Shown one piece after another: positions 23,451 through 34,876 of a DNA stretch of 64,000 nt. Source of the DNA: Gautieria morchelliformis (lineage: Eukaryota > Basidiomycota > Agaricomycetes > Gomphales > Gomphaceae); contig WHVA01000068.1 of the NCBI GenBank assembly GCA_015179125.1, positions 248,001 through 312,000 of the forward strand, written 5' to 3'. Position 1 is the first letter of the stretch, and every line of letters begins with the position of its first letter. Below the pieces are notes generated by a model, which saw nothing but the letters and a program-made list of their open reading frames with translations, was not told where the DNA came from and did not search any database. Both the position numbers and the translations under genes were made by a program.

Positions 23451-24840
23451 ATGCCGGCCCCAGCAAGCGCAGGGCCCACCAAAAAACAGCCTTCCCAGCG
23501 CAACACCGTGCCAATAGTCACAGACAGTCACAGCTTACGGACGGGCGAGCTCACAGACCGCGAAAGGATCGAAGTGCCTAACCCCAATAACGCAGAAGCA
23601 CCGCCCCCAGAGGGCGCTCATCAGTTTCTTCTCAGCAAGAGACTGCTCCCAGAAAGACAATCCATCACATTCCACAGTCTCGCCACGGCATTGCTCCATC
23701 TAGCGGAGGCTCAGGCGTCCATACCAAAAACGACAGAAGAGGGAATAAGAGCGATAGCATCACTACTAGTAGACCTAGCCAACAGAACGACCATAGTTGA
23801 TGTGGCTACGGCGGTGAAGGCGCGATTACATGGTGTGAACGACGTCCTCGCCCCGGTATTACAATAGGTCAACGCGGCGACAACAGCGATCAAGAATTCT
23901 ACTAACAGTTTAGCAGGCACTGTTGAAGAAATGAGGCAGGAGCGTGATGGAACAGCGCAGCGAATAGTAGAGGCGGTAACAGCACAGGCATCGGCTCCAC
24001 CGGCCCAGGAAGGGGAAGGGACTCCAGCCGGCAAAACAGCACGGTATCCAACATATGCTGCAGCACTAGCGGCTTTCGCGACAAAGTTTCAGTTGAGCAC
24101 TCTAGCCAGATGCGACCTACGCGCCCAACAGATACTGCTGATAGACAAGGCACATGATGCTTCGGAACACCAGATCGCAAGGCTTTCAGAGCCGGACATT
24201 CTTGACAAGGCCAACCAGGCGATCGAAGACATGGTATGGGACGACAATCAAGAAAGACCAAGAGTGGTAGGCGTACAGAGGCTCCCGAGCAACATTCAAG
24301 TGATCCACGACACCATCAATGCGGACAAACAAGGCGCAAGGATCATCGACCCTCGAAAATGCTGTGGATGGGCGACTTCAACCGGTACCACCCATTGTGG
24401 GATGAAGAGTGCAATGCACACCTGTTTAAAGCTGCTAACCTAGACGAAGCACAGATCTTGCTTGACCTACTGGACCAACATGATATGCTTATGACACTAC
24501 CAAAAGATATCCCTACCCTATGCGCAACTGCAACCAAAAATTTGACACGACCAGACAATGTGTTCAGCAGCACAATATTGCACAAGCTCTTCTCACAGTG
24601 CACCATATACCCAGCTCTCCAACCACCCTGCGCTGATCATTTCCCCATCTCCAGCACCATTGATGTATCAGTCCCAGTCACCGAGGAGCAGGCGAGGAAA
24701 AACTGATGGCAGGTAGACTCACCGAAGCTTAGAGAGCACCTGACAAGCCAGTTAGACATGCTCCCATGGCCGAGAAAAATCACAGAGGCAGATGAGATTG
24801 AAGAGCAATTGATAGGACTCACAGCCATTGTAAGGACCCA
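23451..24840 (+). pseudogene. LINE copy with internal deletion (ORF1 front plus endonuclease end)
   Basis: The first part (23451-24355) is a LINE ORF1 front, related to the full-length LINE at 34.5-40.4 kb (LATALLHLAEAQ, TTEEGIRAIASLL, YAAALAAFATKF). At about 24356 it jumps into the apurinic-type endonuclease of ORF2 (MGDFNRYHPLWDEECN, RPDNVFSS, ADHFPISSTIDV). The zinc-knuckle part of ORF1 and the start of the endonuclease are missing. A TAG at 23866 and a TGA near 24704 break the frames. The similarity ends near 24840, before a gypsy LTR. Confidence 0.75.
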
Positions 24841-24890
24841 GCCTTTGGCCGGTTACTTACCGGTACAACCCTTTTTCCGAGCCTGGGCCT

Positions 24891-25390
24891 TGTGATACTC
24901 GTGCCTGAGTACTTGTGATTCTAAGCCTGCACCCAAGCCTGAGCTCATATCCGACCTTGATATCATGCCCGAATCCCCTTAGTTACTGATCCCGTTCCAT
25001 CACGCATCATTTGTATATTGACCTCACCCTGATCCCCCGCATATGCTCGCCCCTGACCCTTACCCTCACCCGTATATAAAACCCCTGTATGCATTCCTAT
25101 TCTTCAGTCTGAAAATCAACTATCATACCCTTTGATCCTTAGCTAGTTTCTAAGTCTTCGCTTCTTAAGCCAAACCTCGCCTCTTATTCGTTTACCTCCG
25201 AAGTTGGGACTCGTACGTAGGGTCGGCGCAGCACATAAGCTGAAGCCAAGTCCCTCTCCGACCTCCCTATCAGAACATCGCCCCATAACCTTGAACCTTG
25301 CCTCGGGTTTCACCCCCGAGCTCGGTCAACCTTACAAAGGATTGTATTGTAACAGTATTTTCACACTGCTTACACCCTACATATCCCTTT
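24891..25390 (+). repeat. Probable 5' LTR and leader of gypsy C
   Basis: Non-coding sequence directly upstream of the gypsy C gag. It starts near TGTGATACTC and has a CGTATATAAAACC promoter box at about 25071. The exact ends are not fixed because the 3' LTR is absent. Confidence 0.45.
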
Positions 25391-25398
25391 TCTTCACT

Positions 25399-26628
25399 AT
25401 GTCCATGATGACTCGTTCCTGCACCCTTCGGGGTATCTCAGAACAACGACGTTTCTTGGAGGCCCCCGACGATTCACCACCATCCCTGGGTATACCCCTT
25501 GCAGACCCCGCTGAGCGTAGTAATAAAGGCAAAGGTAGGGCTAACCCCAGTGACCCTTCAGGTGATCCAGGTGATGGCTCTGGAGGTTCTGATGATGATC
25601 GGGATCTCCCCAACCTGCCACCCGAAGACATCAGTGACCTTGAGGACAACGAGCTAATGCGTCGAGTTTTCATCAAGCTCGCTAAACCTCGCGAGTCCGA
25701 AGCCTGAGCCAAGGTCAAGGAACCAGACACTTATGACGGTATTGACCAGGCCAAGCTTCACACCTTCTTCCTCCAATGCGTACTCAACTTCAGAGATTGC
25801 CCTTCAGCTTTCAAAACTGGGGAATCGAAGGTACAGTATGCTATCTCTTACCTGTCTGGTTCAGCTCTCCAATACTTTGAACCTGCGATCCTCGGCGAGG
25901 TCCAACCCGAGCCAGATTGGCTTGAGGATTGGGACAGTTTCAAGGCCGAGCTTGAGCTCAACTTCGGCCCCTACAACAACGCTGCCCAAACCGAGATCGA
26001 CCTTGAGAAGATCGTTATGAAAGAGCACCACAAAGCCGCACGATTCTTTATCGACTTCACCTGAGCTTCAACTCGGACTCAATGGAATGATGCGGCCCTC
26101 CGACACTTTGCGTATAAGGGCCTGGCCAAATGAATCAAGGATGACCTACTTCACTTCCCTCGATTCTGCAGCCTCGCCGAGCTTAGGAACTTTGCGCTGG
26201 AATGCGACAGCTGTTACTGGGAGCGTAAGGAATATGATGCTATGGCCAATGGTCGTAGCTCCCAGCCTGTGTGCGCCGCTAATCAGTCCAGCAGCAATGC
26301 CACTAACAACAATCAGTGTTCCAGTGGTTCTAACAACAACAAGAACCGCAACAAGACCAACAACAATGGCAAAGGTTCCAACAGCAACTCCTCAAACAAC
26401 AAAAGCCAGCCCGACATCTCACGCAAGGTCGGAAAAGACAGTAAACTGCTTCCCGAAGAACGCCAACGTCGGGTCGACCAAGGCCTTTGCCTGCTCTGCG
26501 GCACCAAGGGCCACATAGTCAAGGACTGCCTGAAGAACAAGTCTACCAACGGTAGCGGTTCCAAAGGTCGGGCAACGAAGACCTCTAACGAGGGAACTTT
26601 GGCCTCCATTATGGAGGTGAAAAAATAA
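25399..26628 (+). pseudogene. Gypsy C Gag
   Basis: A retrotransposon Gag (Retrotrans_gag type). An acidic N-terminus is followed by the capsid-like core (EPDTYDGIDQAKLHTFFLQC, then VQYAISYLSGSALQYFEP). An Asn/Ser-rich linker comes next, then a CCHC zinc knuckle (CLLCGTKGHIVKDC, about 26490-26532). Three in-frame TGA codons interrupt it (25705-25707, near 26062 and near 26131). The Asn-rich stretch 26290-26400 is a degenerate AAC repeat. Gag would form the particle that packages the RNA. This copy is dead. Confidence 0.82.
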
Positions 26629-26678
26629 TTAGCAACCTCGGAACCACATGATCCGAGGATTGCGGTAACCTCACCCGT

Positions 26679-28083
26679 GTGCTCAGACTCAGTGCCGCTT
26701 CTCATTCATTGTCCAAAGATTCCCTTAATGTAGACTTAACCTCACCTTCGCTCCCCAATGTCTCTTTTGCTGCATTAGTTGACTACGGGTCTTCTGATTG
26801 TTTTATTGAATCCATATTTGTCCAGAAGTACTCTATGCCTGCTTATCCTGTCTCTCCTATACCCTTGAAACTATTTGACGGTAGTACTAACACTACCATT
26901 ACCCAAGCTCTAGACCTCTGTATCTGCTTTCCGACGGGCGAACAACAATGGGTTACCTTCTACGTAACCTCGCTGGACTCGAGTTGCTCGGTGGTACTTG
27001 GCCACAACTGGCTTACCCGCTACAATCTGTTGATTGACTCGGTATTGGGCAGTATTACTTTCAAGACCATCGATTTGACTACGACTCCAGCAACCACGGC
27101 GACTTCAGCCCGCTCAGCTTCGGCTACGACCTCGACTTCGCCTACGGCATCTTCACCCCCACCTTCGACCTCGCCTTAGAACTCGCCTCCGAAGTTGCAA
27201 GCACCGCTCGTTTCCCTAATCAATGCGCCCGCTTTTATGCGCGCATCCAGGTTAGAAGGATCTGAAGTGTTTCAGCTCAGCCTGGCTTCACCTGAGCTCC
27301 TTGCCTGAGGAGCAACATTGGGAGAAGGCTCCCCTGAGCTTTCTGAGAATATTAAAAAACATGTTCCTGAAGTATATCACGAATTTGCAGATGTGTTTAG
27401 CAAAGCACATGCTGACACTCTAGCTCCCCACCAACCCCACAATATCAAGATCAACCTTTAAGAAGGGACCTCACCACCTATCGGTCCCATCTACTCGCTT
27501 TCCACTTCTGAACTCAAGGCACTTTGCCAGTTCATAGACGAGCACTTGAACATCAGTTTGATCCGACCTTCATGCTCGCCTCATGGTGCACCGGTATTGT
27601 TTGTCTGCAAAAAATATGACTCACTTTGGTTGTGTGTCGACTTCCGAGGTTTAAACAAAATTTTGAAGAAAGATTGGTATCCATTGCCATTGATTACTGA
27701 CTTACTTGATGCTCCAAAGAACACTCGCATCTATACGAAGATTGACCTTCATCATGCTTGCCACCTCGTAAGAGTGGCTGAGGGTGACAAATGTAAAACC
27801 GCCTTCAGGACTCGCTATGGGTCTTTTGAATGGTTGGTTATGCCATTTGGTCTCACTAATGGCCCTTCTGCTTTCCAGAGATTCATGAACGAGATTTTCA
27901 CCGACCTTGTGGATGTTTGTGTGGTGGTATACTTGGGATGACATCCTAATCTATTCTAGTGACCCCTCCAAACATGTTGAACATGTCAAGGAAGTCCTAT
28001 GGCGACTACGACTCAACAACCTCTTTGCAAAGGAGGATAAGTGCGAGTTTCATTGGAACTCGGTCGAATTCCTTGGTTACATC
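26679..28083 (+). pseudogene. Gypsy C protease and reverse transcriptase, truncated
   Basis: The protease is at 26679-27179. Its active-site motif reads [11 protein letters not shown] instead of the family's DSG, so it is probably inactive. After stops at about 27306 and 27460, RT follows ([49 protein letters not shown]). One extra base at 27934-27937 shifts the frame inside the YLDD box, which then continues as [17 protein letters not shown]. The sequence ends at FLGYI near 28083, where it fuses to a Helitron fragment. RNase H, integrase and the 3' LTR are missing. Confidence 0.85.
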
Positions 28084-30440
28084 TTGGAACCTTTTCGCAC
28101 AACAGGACATGTTTGACGGAAGTCACCTAAGAGGATGATAATCTTTCCTTTGTAGTCTTGTGATATGGGGCTTGTTTGGTTTACGAAGAATGACATGCAT
28201 CATAGGTTGGCCAAGGACGTTGGGTTTTTCCATGTAGTACCGGGAGTTGTTTTGATTATCCCAGTTGAATTTTTGAAGACGAAAAAGGCGATAGTAGTCT
28301 GTGTAAGTGAGGTTGGCAAAACTTTGTTCAACATTGTTGTCGTCATGAAAAGACCCATAGGGACGTGAAAAATAATGGTCAAGCTTGGACATGGAGCTGG
28401 AAGGTTGTGAGGATCGATCGTATTGATAATAACATGTTGAATCAGGGGTGTGTATGGGAAGAGCTGTAACAGCAGGTTCTTTGCTTGTTATGTGAAATCC
28501 CAAAATTCTCCATGCAGCTTCCCCTGCTGACAAATAACGCGCATCCCAAAACTCAGCAATTTCATCAACTGATGAATCAGAGGAGTCTCTCAAATGTACC
28601 CATGTGCGATCAGGACCTACATCTGTTTAGAAAAAGCTTGAAAGAATACACTAGGAACTTACCTTTGTGTATGTATTTAAAAATATATTGAAATAAATGA
28701 CCTGTACTTGCAGCTTCAAAGTTGATGTGGCATCGATATTTCCGGATTAATGGAAGGCAATGAGGAACCACCATCTCATCTCCAGGCATACGACGTCGAT
28801 ACAATACCCGGCCTTCATCATCAGAGGTTGTATTTTCCTGAAGTTGGCGTGGATAGTTGAACCTGCAAGTGCGAAGTCCATTATTTTCATGCTGACAGTA
28901 ACGTGATGCAGGCCGGTTGCGAGGAGGATGATGGTGGAGCATATGAGTTCTAATGAGAGCAGCATCTTCATCATTAGAGGGAATTTCTGCGGAAATGACT
29001 TTGTTGATGTCATCAGGTGTGATGCACTCGGATTGAAATTTGATGAGAATGTGACAATGGGGTAACCCGCGTTTTTGAAACTCAATGCAGTATATCAAAT
29101 ATAATCGCTGACCTGCATTTGGAAACATTGATGATAATGTTGACAGAAAGTGACCCAATTTCCGCTTGAATACTCGACAAACTATTAAAGGTGCATCTTC
29201 AAATCCTTGCCCAGGACGCAACTGCTGGGATATTTCGGGCCATTGAGGATTGCATGTCATAGTGATAAAGAATGTAGGCGGTCCATATGTCGCAGCTAGG
29301 GCAAGAGCATCTGCAATCTGTTCGGAGGCCCATTTTCTTGAACCAAGAAAAGATGCAGGTAAGTAGATGTTATTAGATGAACCCCGATCTTGAGAGGCTT
29401 TTTGTTGATTGTGACGGATGTAGTTCAGTCTACATTCTAGGTCGCGAGTGAACATATCGACAATATATTCATTGCATAGACGGCCAAAGAGTTGAAACCG
29501 AGGTTCACGAAGGAGTGTGCCATGGTAGTACCACATCTGTGTAGAGACACTCTCTGTGTCAGCATCAGATGCAGAAACACCCAAGCCTTCATTTACACCC
29601 CAGCCTAGAGTGCCATGTGGGAAAAACAGGGGATATACCAATGGTTCCCAGAGACGGCTAATGGTGGGGATAGATTGATTATGTCCATCGGTCTTGGAAA
29701 CTGTGAGAGACCGTGAATGGACATCAGATTGGGTAGTGTTGCGAAAGGACATAATAGCAGCAATCTCAATGGCTGTAAGTATAAGTATGACGTGTGTCTT
29801 AGAAGCTATCACCTCATTTGAAGGCAATGATTCTTTGAGGATGATGGATGCTTCAGGATAAATAGATGGTTGAATGGACGACAGTTGGCGCAATGCATGA
29901 AAAAACGGATTAACCCGTAGCAATGCATCACGCATTGCAATTGTCCAGATGCGTGGTAACAAATGAAACCAATTTTGATGAGGGGCTTGAGAGGCTAGAA
30001 AGCCATCGTATAATAACCATCGTATAGCGGAGTTCTGATGTTCTGGTCGTAGGCGGTGATAAAGTCGACCTTGAACAGAGAATAAAGTCGACCTTGAACA
30101 GAGAAAAAACCTGGAGGTCCATGTAGTCCAGGGAAGTCTGATGTAGATTCCAAAGAAGCAAAAGAGTAGATGAAGTTTAAAACATGCGATGAAGATGAAA
30201 TGTTGGGGTCATGGGTGAATACATTGAACTCTTCAGGCAACGGAGGAAGTGGCTTAATGTCATGCAGTCGTTTTCCTCGATCCCCACAACAAAACCCTGC
30301 TCGTTCACCTGTCAAAAGGACTAAGTGACAATAAGGGCATTCATGTATCCGTCCTCCACAGTTTTGCCCCCATACAAAACTGGGTGATGAGATATCGCTG
30401 ATAGCCCATGTGATTGTAGAAGAGAAAGCCATGTTATTGT
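28084..30440 (-). pseudogene. Helitron Rep protein remnant (canonical type)
   Basis: Read on the minus strand, the front (30432-29995) has CGGRIHECPYCHLVLLTGER and PPLPEEFNVF. The Rep domain (29962-28663) holds the HUH motif RGLPHCHILIKF (about 29072-29035) and the tyrosine motif YIFKYIHK. A 40 bp intron (28662-28623, GTAAGT...AACAG) restores the frame into GPDRTWVHLRDSS. Near 28160 the protein jumps from HITRLQ straight to [13 protein letters not shown], a helicase motif far downstream, so most of the helicase is deleted. It is a different Helitron branch from the one at 3.5-13.5 kb and close to that at 54.6-59.4 kb. Confidence 0.83.
30059..30104 (+). repeat. 23 bp tandem duplication
   Basis: The unit starting ATAAAGTCGACC and ending ACAGAGA occurs twice head to tail (30059-30081, 30082-30104). 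It lies within the Helitron Rep front and shifts its reading frame. Confidence 0.85.
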
Positions 30441-30464
30441 AGATAGGAGTTGGATGTGACCAGA

Positions 30465-30968
30465 TTAAAGAGATTGTTTGTTGTAGTTATGGACAATCAC
30501 CCCGTGTTCATCGGGATCTGTGAAGAATAGATGTAAACGTGTAATGAATCTCCCCTCGTTGAAGAAGAACACGAGCGCATCATTCAAGGGTTGAGTAGTG
30601 TACTGTTGGGAAAGAGGAGGGGCACAGGAGGCTGATGAAAGAGGAGGGTGGGTAGGCGGAGACAGGGGAAGAGCACCGGAAGCAAAAATTACGTCAACCC
30701 GAAGGATGAAAAAGGTGGTCGACCTCCTGTGGTCCTCCCACGATTTGCACCAAGCCATTTTCAAAACTACCTCTGAACCGTCCCGACGCAGCCAAGTCAA
30801 ATAATCGCGGTCTGTTACATGGCGGCTGTGTATCATGCGCAGCCTCTCTGTAGCACACCGTGTCTGTTCGACTTGGCTGTGTTGGGCCGGTTCGGACATG
30901 GAGGCTCTAAAATGGGAGGAGCCGTTATGTTCGTACAGAGAACTCCTACACACATTCGAGCATTCCAT
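30465..30968 (-). CDS. Hypothetical frame upstream of the Helitron
   Basis: A 167-codon frame immediately upstream of the Helitron front and in the same direction. ERLRMIHSRHVTDRDYLTWL resembles the low-complexity start of some Helitron proteins, and the rest is not recognised. It may be the N-terminal part of the Helitron protein or chance open sequence. Confidence 0.25.
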   Translation of the reverse strand: MECSNVCRSSLYEHNGSSHFRASMSEPAQHSQVEQTRCATERLRMIHSRHVTDRDYLTWLRRDGSEVVLKMAWCKSWEDHRRSTTFFILRVDVIFASGALPLSPPTHPPLSSASCAPPLSQQYTTQPLNDALVFFFNEGRFITRLHLFFTDPDEHGVIVHNYNKQSL

Positions 30969-31040
30969 GCAGATATCAATATTTTAAATCATGACTTTGA
31001 CAGATTCATTACAGTGCGTCTCTACTGGTTCAGGATATCC

Positions 31041-32129
31041 TCAATGTTGCGAACAATGGTCAGTCAAAAATTTCCTCAGGTTGTTTAGGGCATCCCCCCC
31101 TCCTCCCAGTCTTGCTTCCACTTGTATCAAATCGACTCTGCATTACGTCTCTTCCTCTCGCCCTCAGGTCCACGAGCTCTTTGGAGAATGTCGCGTGCAT
31201 CAGCTGTCACGGCTTCGATAGTACCTGTTGGGTGCACTCCCCGATAGAGTGGCTTCAGTCCATGTCCCGTATGAACTTCAAGCATTTCAAATGCAACGTC
31301 GATACCGAGGGCGAGATGTATAGCATTGGGTGGCTTATCAGCATTGAGTGGCCACGCAATCCTGGTGGTGCAAATAAATATAGAGTACGCACAACAGTGG
31401 ACATGAACGTACATTGGTATTCCCTGCGCCAACGCTTCCGTCACACTGTTCGCCCCGCAGTGTGTTAGGAGCCACCCAGTAGCCTGGGATATATAATATC
31501 AGGCTTCAATCCATCATTGTACTTGGCACTAACAGGATGATTCAAGACAGTCTGTTGTGGGGACCATTTCGAGAGAAGTCCTATTCTGGATTGTTTGATC
31601 TTTTCAACATATCCCATCAGTATGACCGCCATGGGTGAAGCATGAGACAATATCTGAATCATGGTCAGCGCATGTCTCAAGACTAAAAGAGCAGTGGTGC
31701 TTATGAAAGGGAAGCCAAGCTGCAGAAGCGCATCTACCAGCACCCATATGTGCTCATTATTTTTAGGCCACCAAAAGCTTCCGAAGGAGACCTAAAACCA
31801 AGGACAGTTATCAGCCCGTAGCATTTCACGTTCAAGTGTGATTCACGTAGATAACAGACCGCTCTCTGTGTCTCTTGAGCATGTCGTCAAGAAAGGTTTG
31901 AAATTCTCCACCGTTTGTCGATGAAGCAATGTCCAGCTGCTTTGCTGCGTCGGACAGTGCAAATTCTCCGAACCCAGGAGGAATCAACGGTCCAACAGCA
32001 TATACCAGGTGGTTTGTCTTGGCAAGCCACATGCGCGTCGCATCGAGGCCTATTGATTCATAATTTGCATTGAAGATTGAGACAAATCCGTCACATTCAG
32101 AGGCGAATCTTTCACAAATGGGAGGTGAT
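31041..32129 (-). pseudogene. UDP-glycosyltransferase, 5' truncated
   Basis: C-terminal half of a family 1 glycosyltransferase, which moves sugar from UDP-sugar to small molecules. Exons (minus): about 32129-31847 (SECDGFVSIFNANYE, YAVGPLIPPGFGEF), 31791-31534 (SFGSFWWPKNNEHIW, LSKWSPQQTVLNHP), 31483-31413 (ATGWLLTHCGANSVTEALAQ, the donor-sugar box) and 31361-31041 (WPLNADKPPNAIHLALG). Introns of 50-55 bp have normal borders. A TGA at 31127-31129 and a miscounted C run at 31094-31100 break the last exon before LNNLRKFLTDH. The acceptor-binding N-terminal half is missing. Nearest neighbour is the Helitron remnant, same strand. Confidence 0.82.
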
Positions 32130-32287
32130 CAGGTGGCAAAATCCCATGTGAAAGATGCGACATTGGAGTTCCACGCACATATATGAGACACGAAATATTT
32201 CAGTAATAGGAACTCCCGGTGTGCGCTAGCGGAAATATCAGTACAGAATTCGGTTAGTTGACTTCTGTGGACATGCATACCTCCTAA
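32130..32287. other. Unassigned stretch at the broken end of the UGT
   Basis: No match to the expected N-terminal half of the glycosyltransferase. A minus frame (ICAWNSNVASFTWDF) runs into the UGT but is not recognised. Confidence 0.3.
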
Positions 32288-32585
32288 GAAGGGTTGACGG
32301 CAAAAATGAAGAAGGTACGGTGAGACAAACGGTGAAGGCTGGTCATGAGTCAACGTTGGCAATAACGATGAACCAAGAGCTCGGCTAAAATGAAGAAGCT
32401 ACGGTGAGACAAACGGTGACGATGCGCGGAAAGGTTTCACGGCAAAAATGATGAAGCGACAGTGAGACAAATGGACCTGTAGCTCAAAAAGGTTTAATGA
32501 CAAAAAAGAAGAACGAAGAGTGAGACAAATGGAGCCGATGCTCCCAAAAAAAAACAGAGAAAGCCGAGACAAACAGGGGCAAAAG
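32288..32585 (+). repeat. Minisatellite of about 55-85 bp units
   Basis: Four to five imperfect copies of a unit containing GGCAAAAATGAAGAAG, then ACGGTGAGACAAACGG (about 32299, 32384, 32440, 32497, with a partial copy at 32560). The units drift in length and sequence. The array lies just upstream of the UGT remnant. Confidence 0.7.
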
Positions 32586-33003
32586 AGCACAAACTTTCAC
32601 ACATCGTATGCTTAATAGAAGAGTAATAGTTACTCTAAGCAAGAGTAGTATTCTCATTCGGGTTAGGAACTTAGGTAAGTAAGATGTGCAAGTCACACAA
32701 GCTGTGTAGGATAGAAGATGGGTAGATTGATTGCTCAAAGGGCAGGAAAAGGGCCTCCTTTTATATTGTAATGTACATGGGCTTAGTAAGCAGGTAGAAC
32801 CTTCTATCTATTAATGGGATGGGGTAAGAAGCTTGAGGAAGATGGAAGAAAGGGTTGGAAGAAACTGGCTGTTTCCAGGGGACTCTACTATGATTCCTAC
32901 CAATCAGAGCTTGATTTGTCAGGAATGACTCACTGAAAAGGGTCATGTGCCATAGCACAGCTTGGCTGAGTTATGTACTCCTGACTCACTAAGGTGTGCC
33001 TGG

Positions 33004-33934
33004 TAGTGATGGGCATGGCCCAGCTCGGCCCCAAAGCCCAGGCTTGGGCCCAGCTTGCTCGGGCTCGGGCTTGCCAAATCCTGAGCCAGGCCCTTAACAG
33101 CCGGCCCGGCTCGGCTCGGGGTAAGCCGGGCTTGGGCCGCGGCCTGTTGGTGGGGAACTAGTAGATACGTATCGCACCTGTACCAACATGCGCACCCACA
33201 TCGCCACCACCCACAGCGGTCACGGCCACCTCCCCTACACCAGCCGACCCACCCCATGCACCCGCAGCCCCCATACACACGTACGCAGCTGCATGTGCAC
33301 ACCCATGCCCGCCCATGCCTACCCCCACACACACCCGCACATGCACACGGAGGAGCAAGGCCCCTACCGCTGCTCTCGCGCTCCTCGTGTGTACCTGCAC
33401 ATGCCACGTGACGTGCGTCAGGCGTGCTATAAGCCATGCGCGGTGTTCAACCCTGCGCTGCAGGGCCAGGGGTGGGCGGCGCGGCCACGCAGGGGTGCAG
33501 GAGGCTGGGGGGAAGGGCTTGGTGGGTCCAGGTGTGAAGGAGAAGGAGGGGGCTGGAGATGGGGCACTCTCGAGGCCCTGGTAGGGGCGCTGGTGGGCGG
33601 AAGGACAAGGTGAAGAGCCAGGCGGCAGCAGCGGAAAAAGAGATCCTTTATGTAAGGCCACCATAACTACAATAGATGACATTCCGTGACTGAAATCCTA
33701 AACTGGCAGTTCTAAAGCAGCTTACCATGAGTAGAAGTATCCTGTCTAGCCACCGAAAATCCTATGGTTCAGGCACCTATGAGGCCGCAGCTTCCGGGCT
33801 CAGCTCGGGCTTGTCAAAACCTGAGCCAGGACTGGAAGCCTGGCACGCCAACGGCTTGGGCCTGGCCTGGCTCGGGCTTTTGGCGGCTCGGCCCAGGCTA
33901 AGCTGCGGCCTGGGCTGGGCCATGCCCATCACTA
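33004..33934. mobile_element. Non-autonomous hAT transposon, 931 bp
   Basis: Perfect 20 bp terminal inverted repeats lie at 33004-33023 (TAGTGATGGGCATGGCCCAG) and 33915-33934. They are flanked by an exact 8 bp target duplication GTGCCTGG (32996-33003 and 33935-33942). The TIR start and 8 bp duplication fit the hAT superfamily. A 30 bp subterminal motif is repeated directly at 33061-33090 and 33801-33830. There is no transposase; the frames inside are chance products of GC-rich sequence. Confidence 0.9.
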
Positions 33935-33942
33935 GTGCCTGG

Positions 33943-34499
33943 ATTGGTTGAGTCATTGAGGCTGTCTCTCCAGATAACCATGTATTTGGCACTCAGAAGC
34001 TGAGTAAGCAGTTCTGAGCCAATTAGGGCTCTGTAGCCATAATTACTAAGAGCACTGCTTAGCACAGCTGAGCTTGGTACAGCCTAGTTGTCATGACTGA
34101 CCAAGATCCCCATTGTTTGGTGAAGCCAAACAGGCTGCACAGTTGCTATGGCTGCATATAGCAACTGTTTGGGACTCAGCTGGAAATACTGAGAGAGCCA
34201 TCCTGCCGGACTTGTGGGTGCTTGGGTGAGCATAAGTCCGAAAATGCGGCCACCACCGAGGTGCCCTGCGGAGTTTGAAATAGAGCGCCCGGAACAGAGT
34301 TGTGGGTGCTAGAGGATCCACAACTCTGTAATGACAGAAAAATGGCAGTTTGAGCCATGGAGGTTTTGGAAAAATAAGGAAAAATATAGGATAACTAGAG
34401 GAATGTTTGAAAAGCCTTTCCCCAGTTATATTAACAGCATACAGGAACTGTTAATTCTTCAAAGGTGTTTTTACATGTTGTCAAGACAAAATAGAAAAG
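33943..34499. other. Flank between hAT and LINE, no gene seen
   Basis: Old non-coding sequence into which both the hAT and the LINE inserted. It carries short frames only. It may be the leader of the copia element whose gag resumes at 40453, but no PBS or LTR edge could be recognised. Confidence 0.3.
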
Positions 34500-34876
34500 A
34501 CTAGGGCTGGTTTTTTTTTTTTTTTTATATCCAATTTTTCGTCTTTTGGGGCACGGCCCTATGTAAGACGCGACTGTCTATGCACACTTGACTTGACCTC
34601 TATCTGTCCTCTCTTCCTCAGTCTCTGCTATTGCTCCGTGGGCGAAGCCCTGGGCGTTTCCATGCCTCCGGCGGCGAGGTGTGGTCGCGCTTTCGCACGG
34701 TCTGTTGCTGTCTCCATGCCTCTCCCTTCTTTATCGCCCGCCGCTTTCACTTGTCTCCAAATTCCTGTGTTTTGTTCAAATCTCCTTGTGCCGCTTATGT
34801 ACTTGAATAGTGGTTTCATCACTTTCGGCCTGGCTAGCAGCGTGCTGAGCTCCTTCGCGCCCCTCCTCAGTGAGTG

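Noticed and set aside
32288..32585. CRISPR array
   Set aside because: Units drift in sequence and length without constant repeats and unique spacers, and the genome is eukaryotic.
33158..33682. ORFs of 140-170 codons inside the hAT element
   Set aside because: No transposase motif, present on both strands, and simply due to CACA/GC-rich composition.
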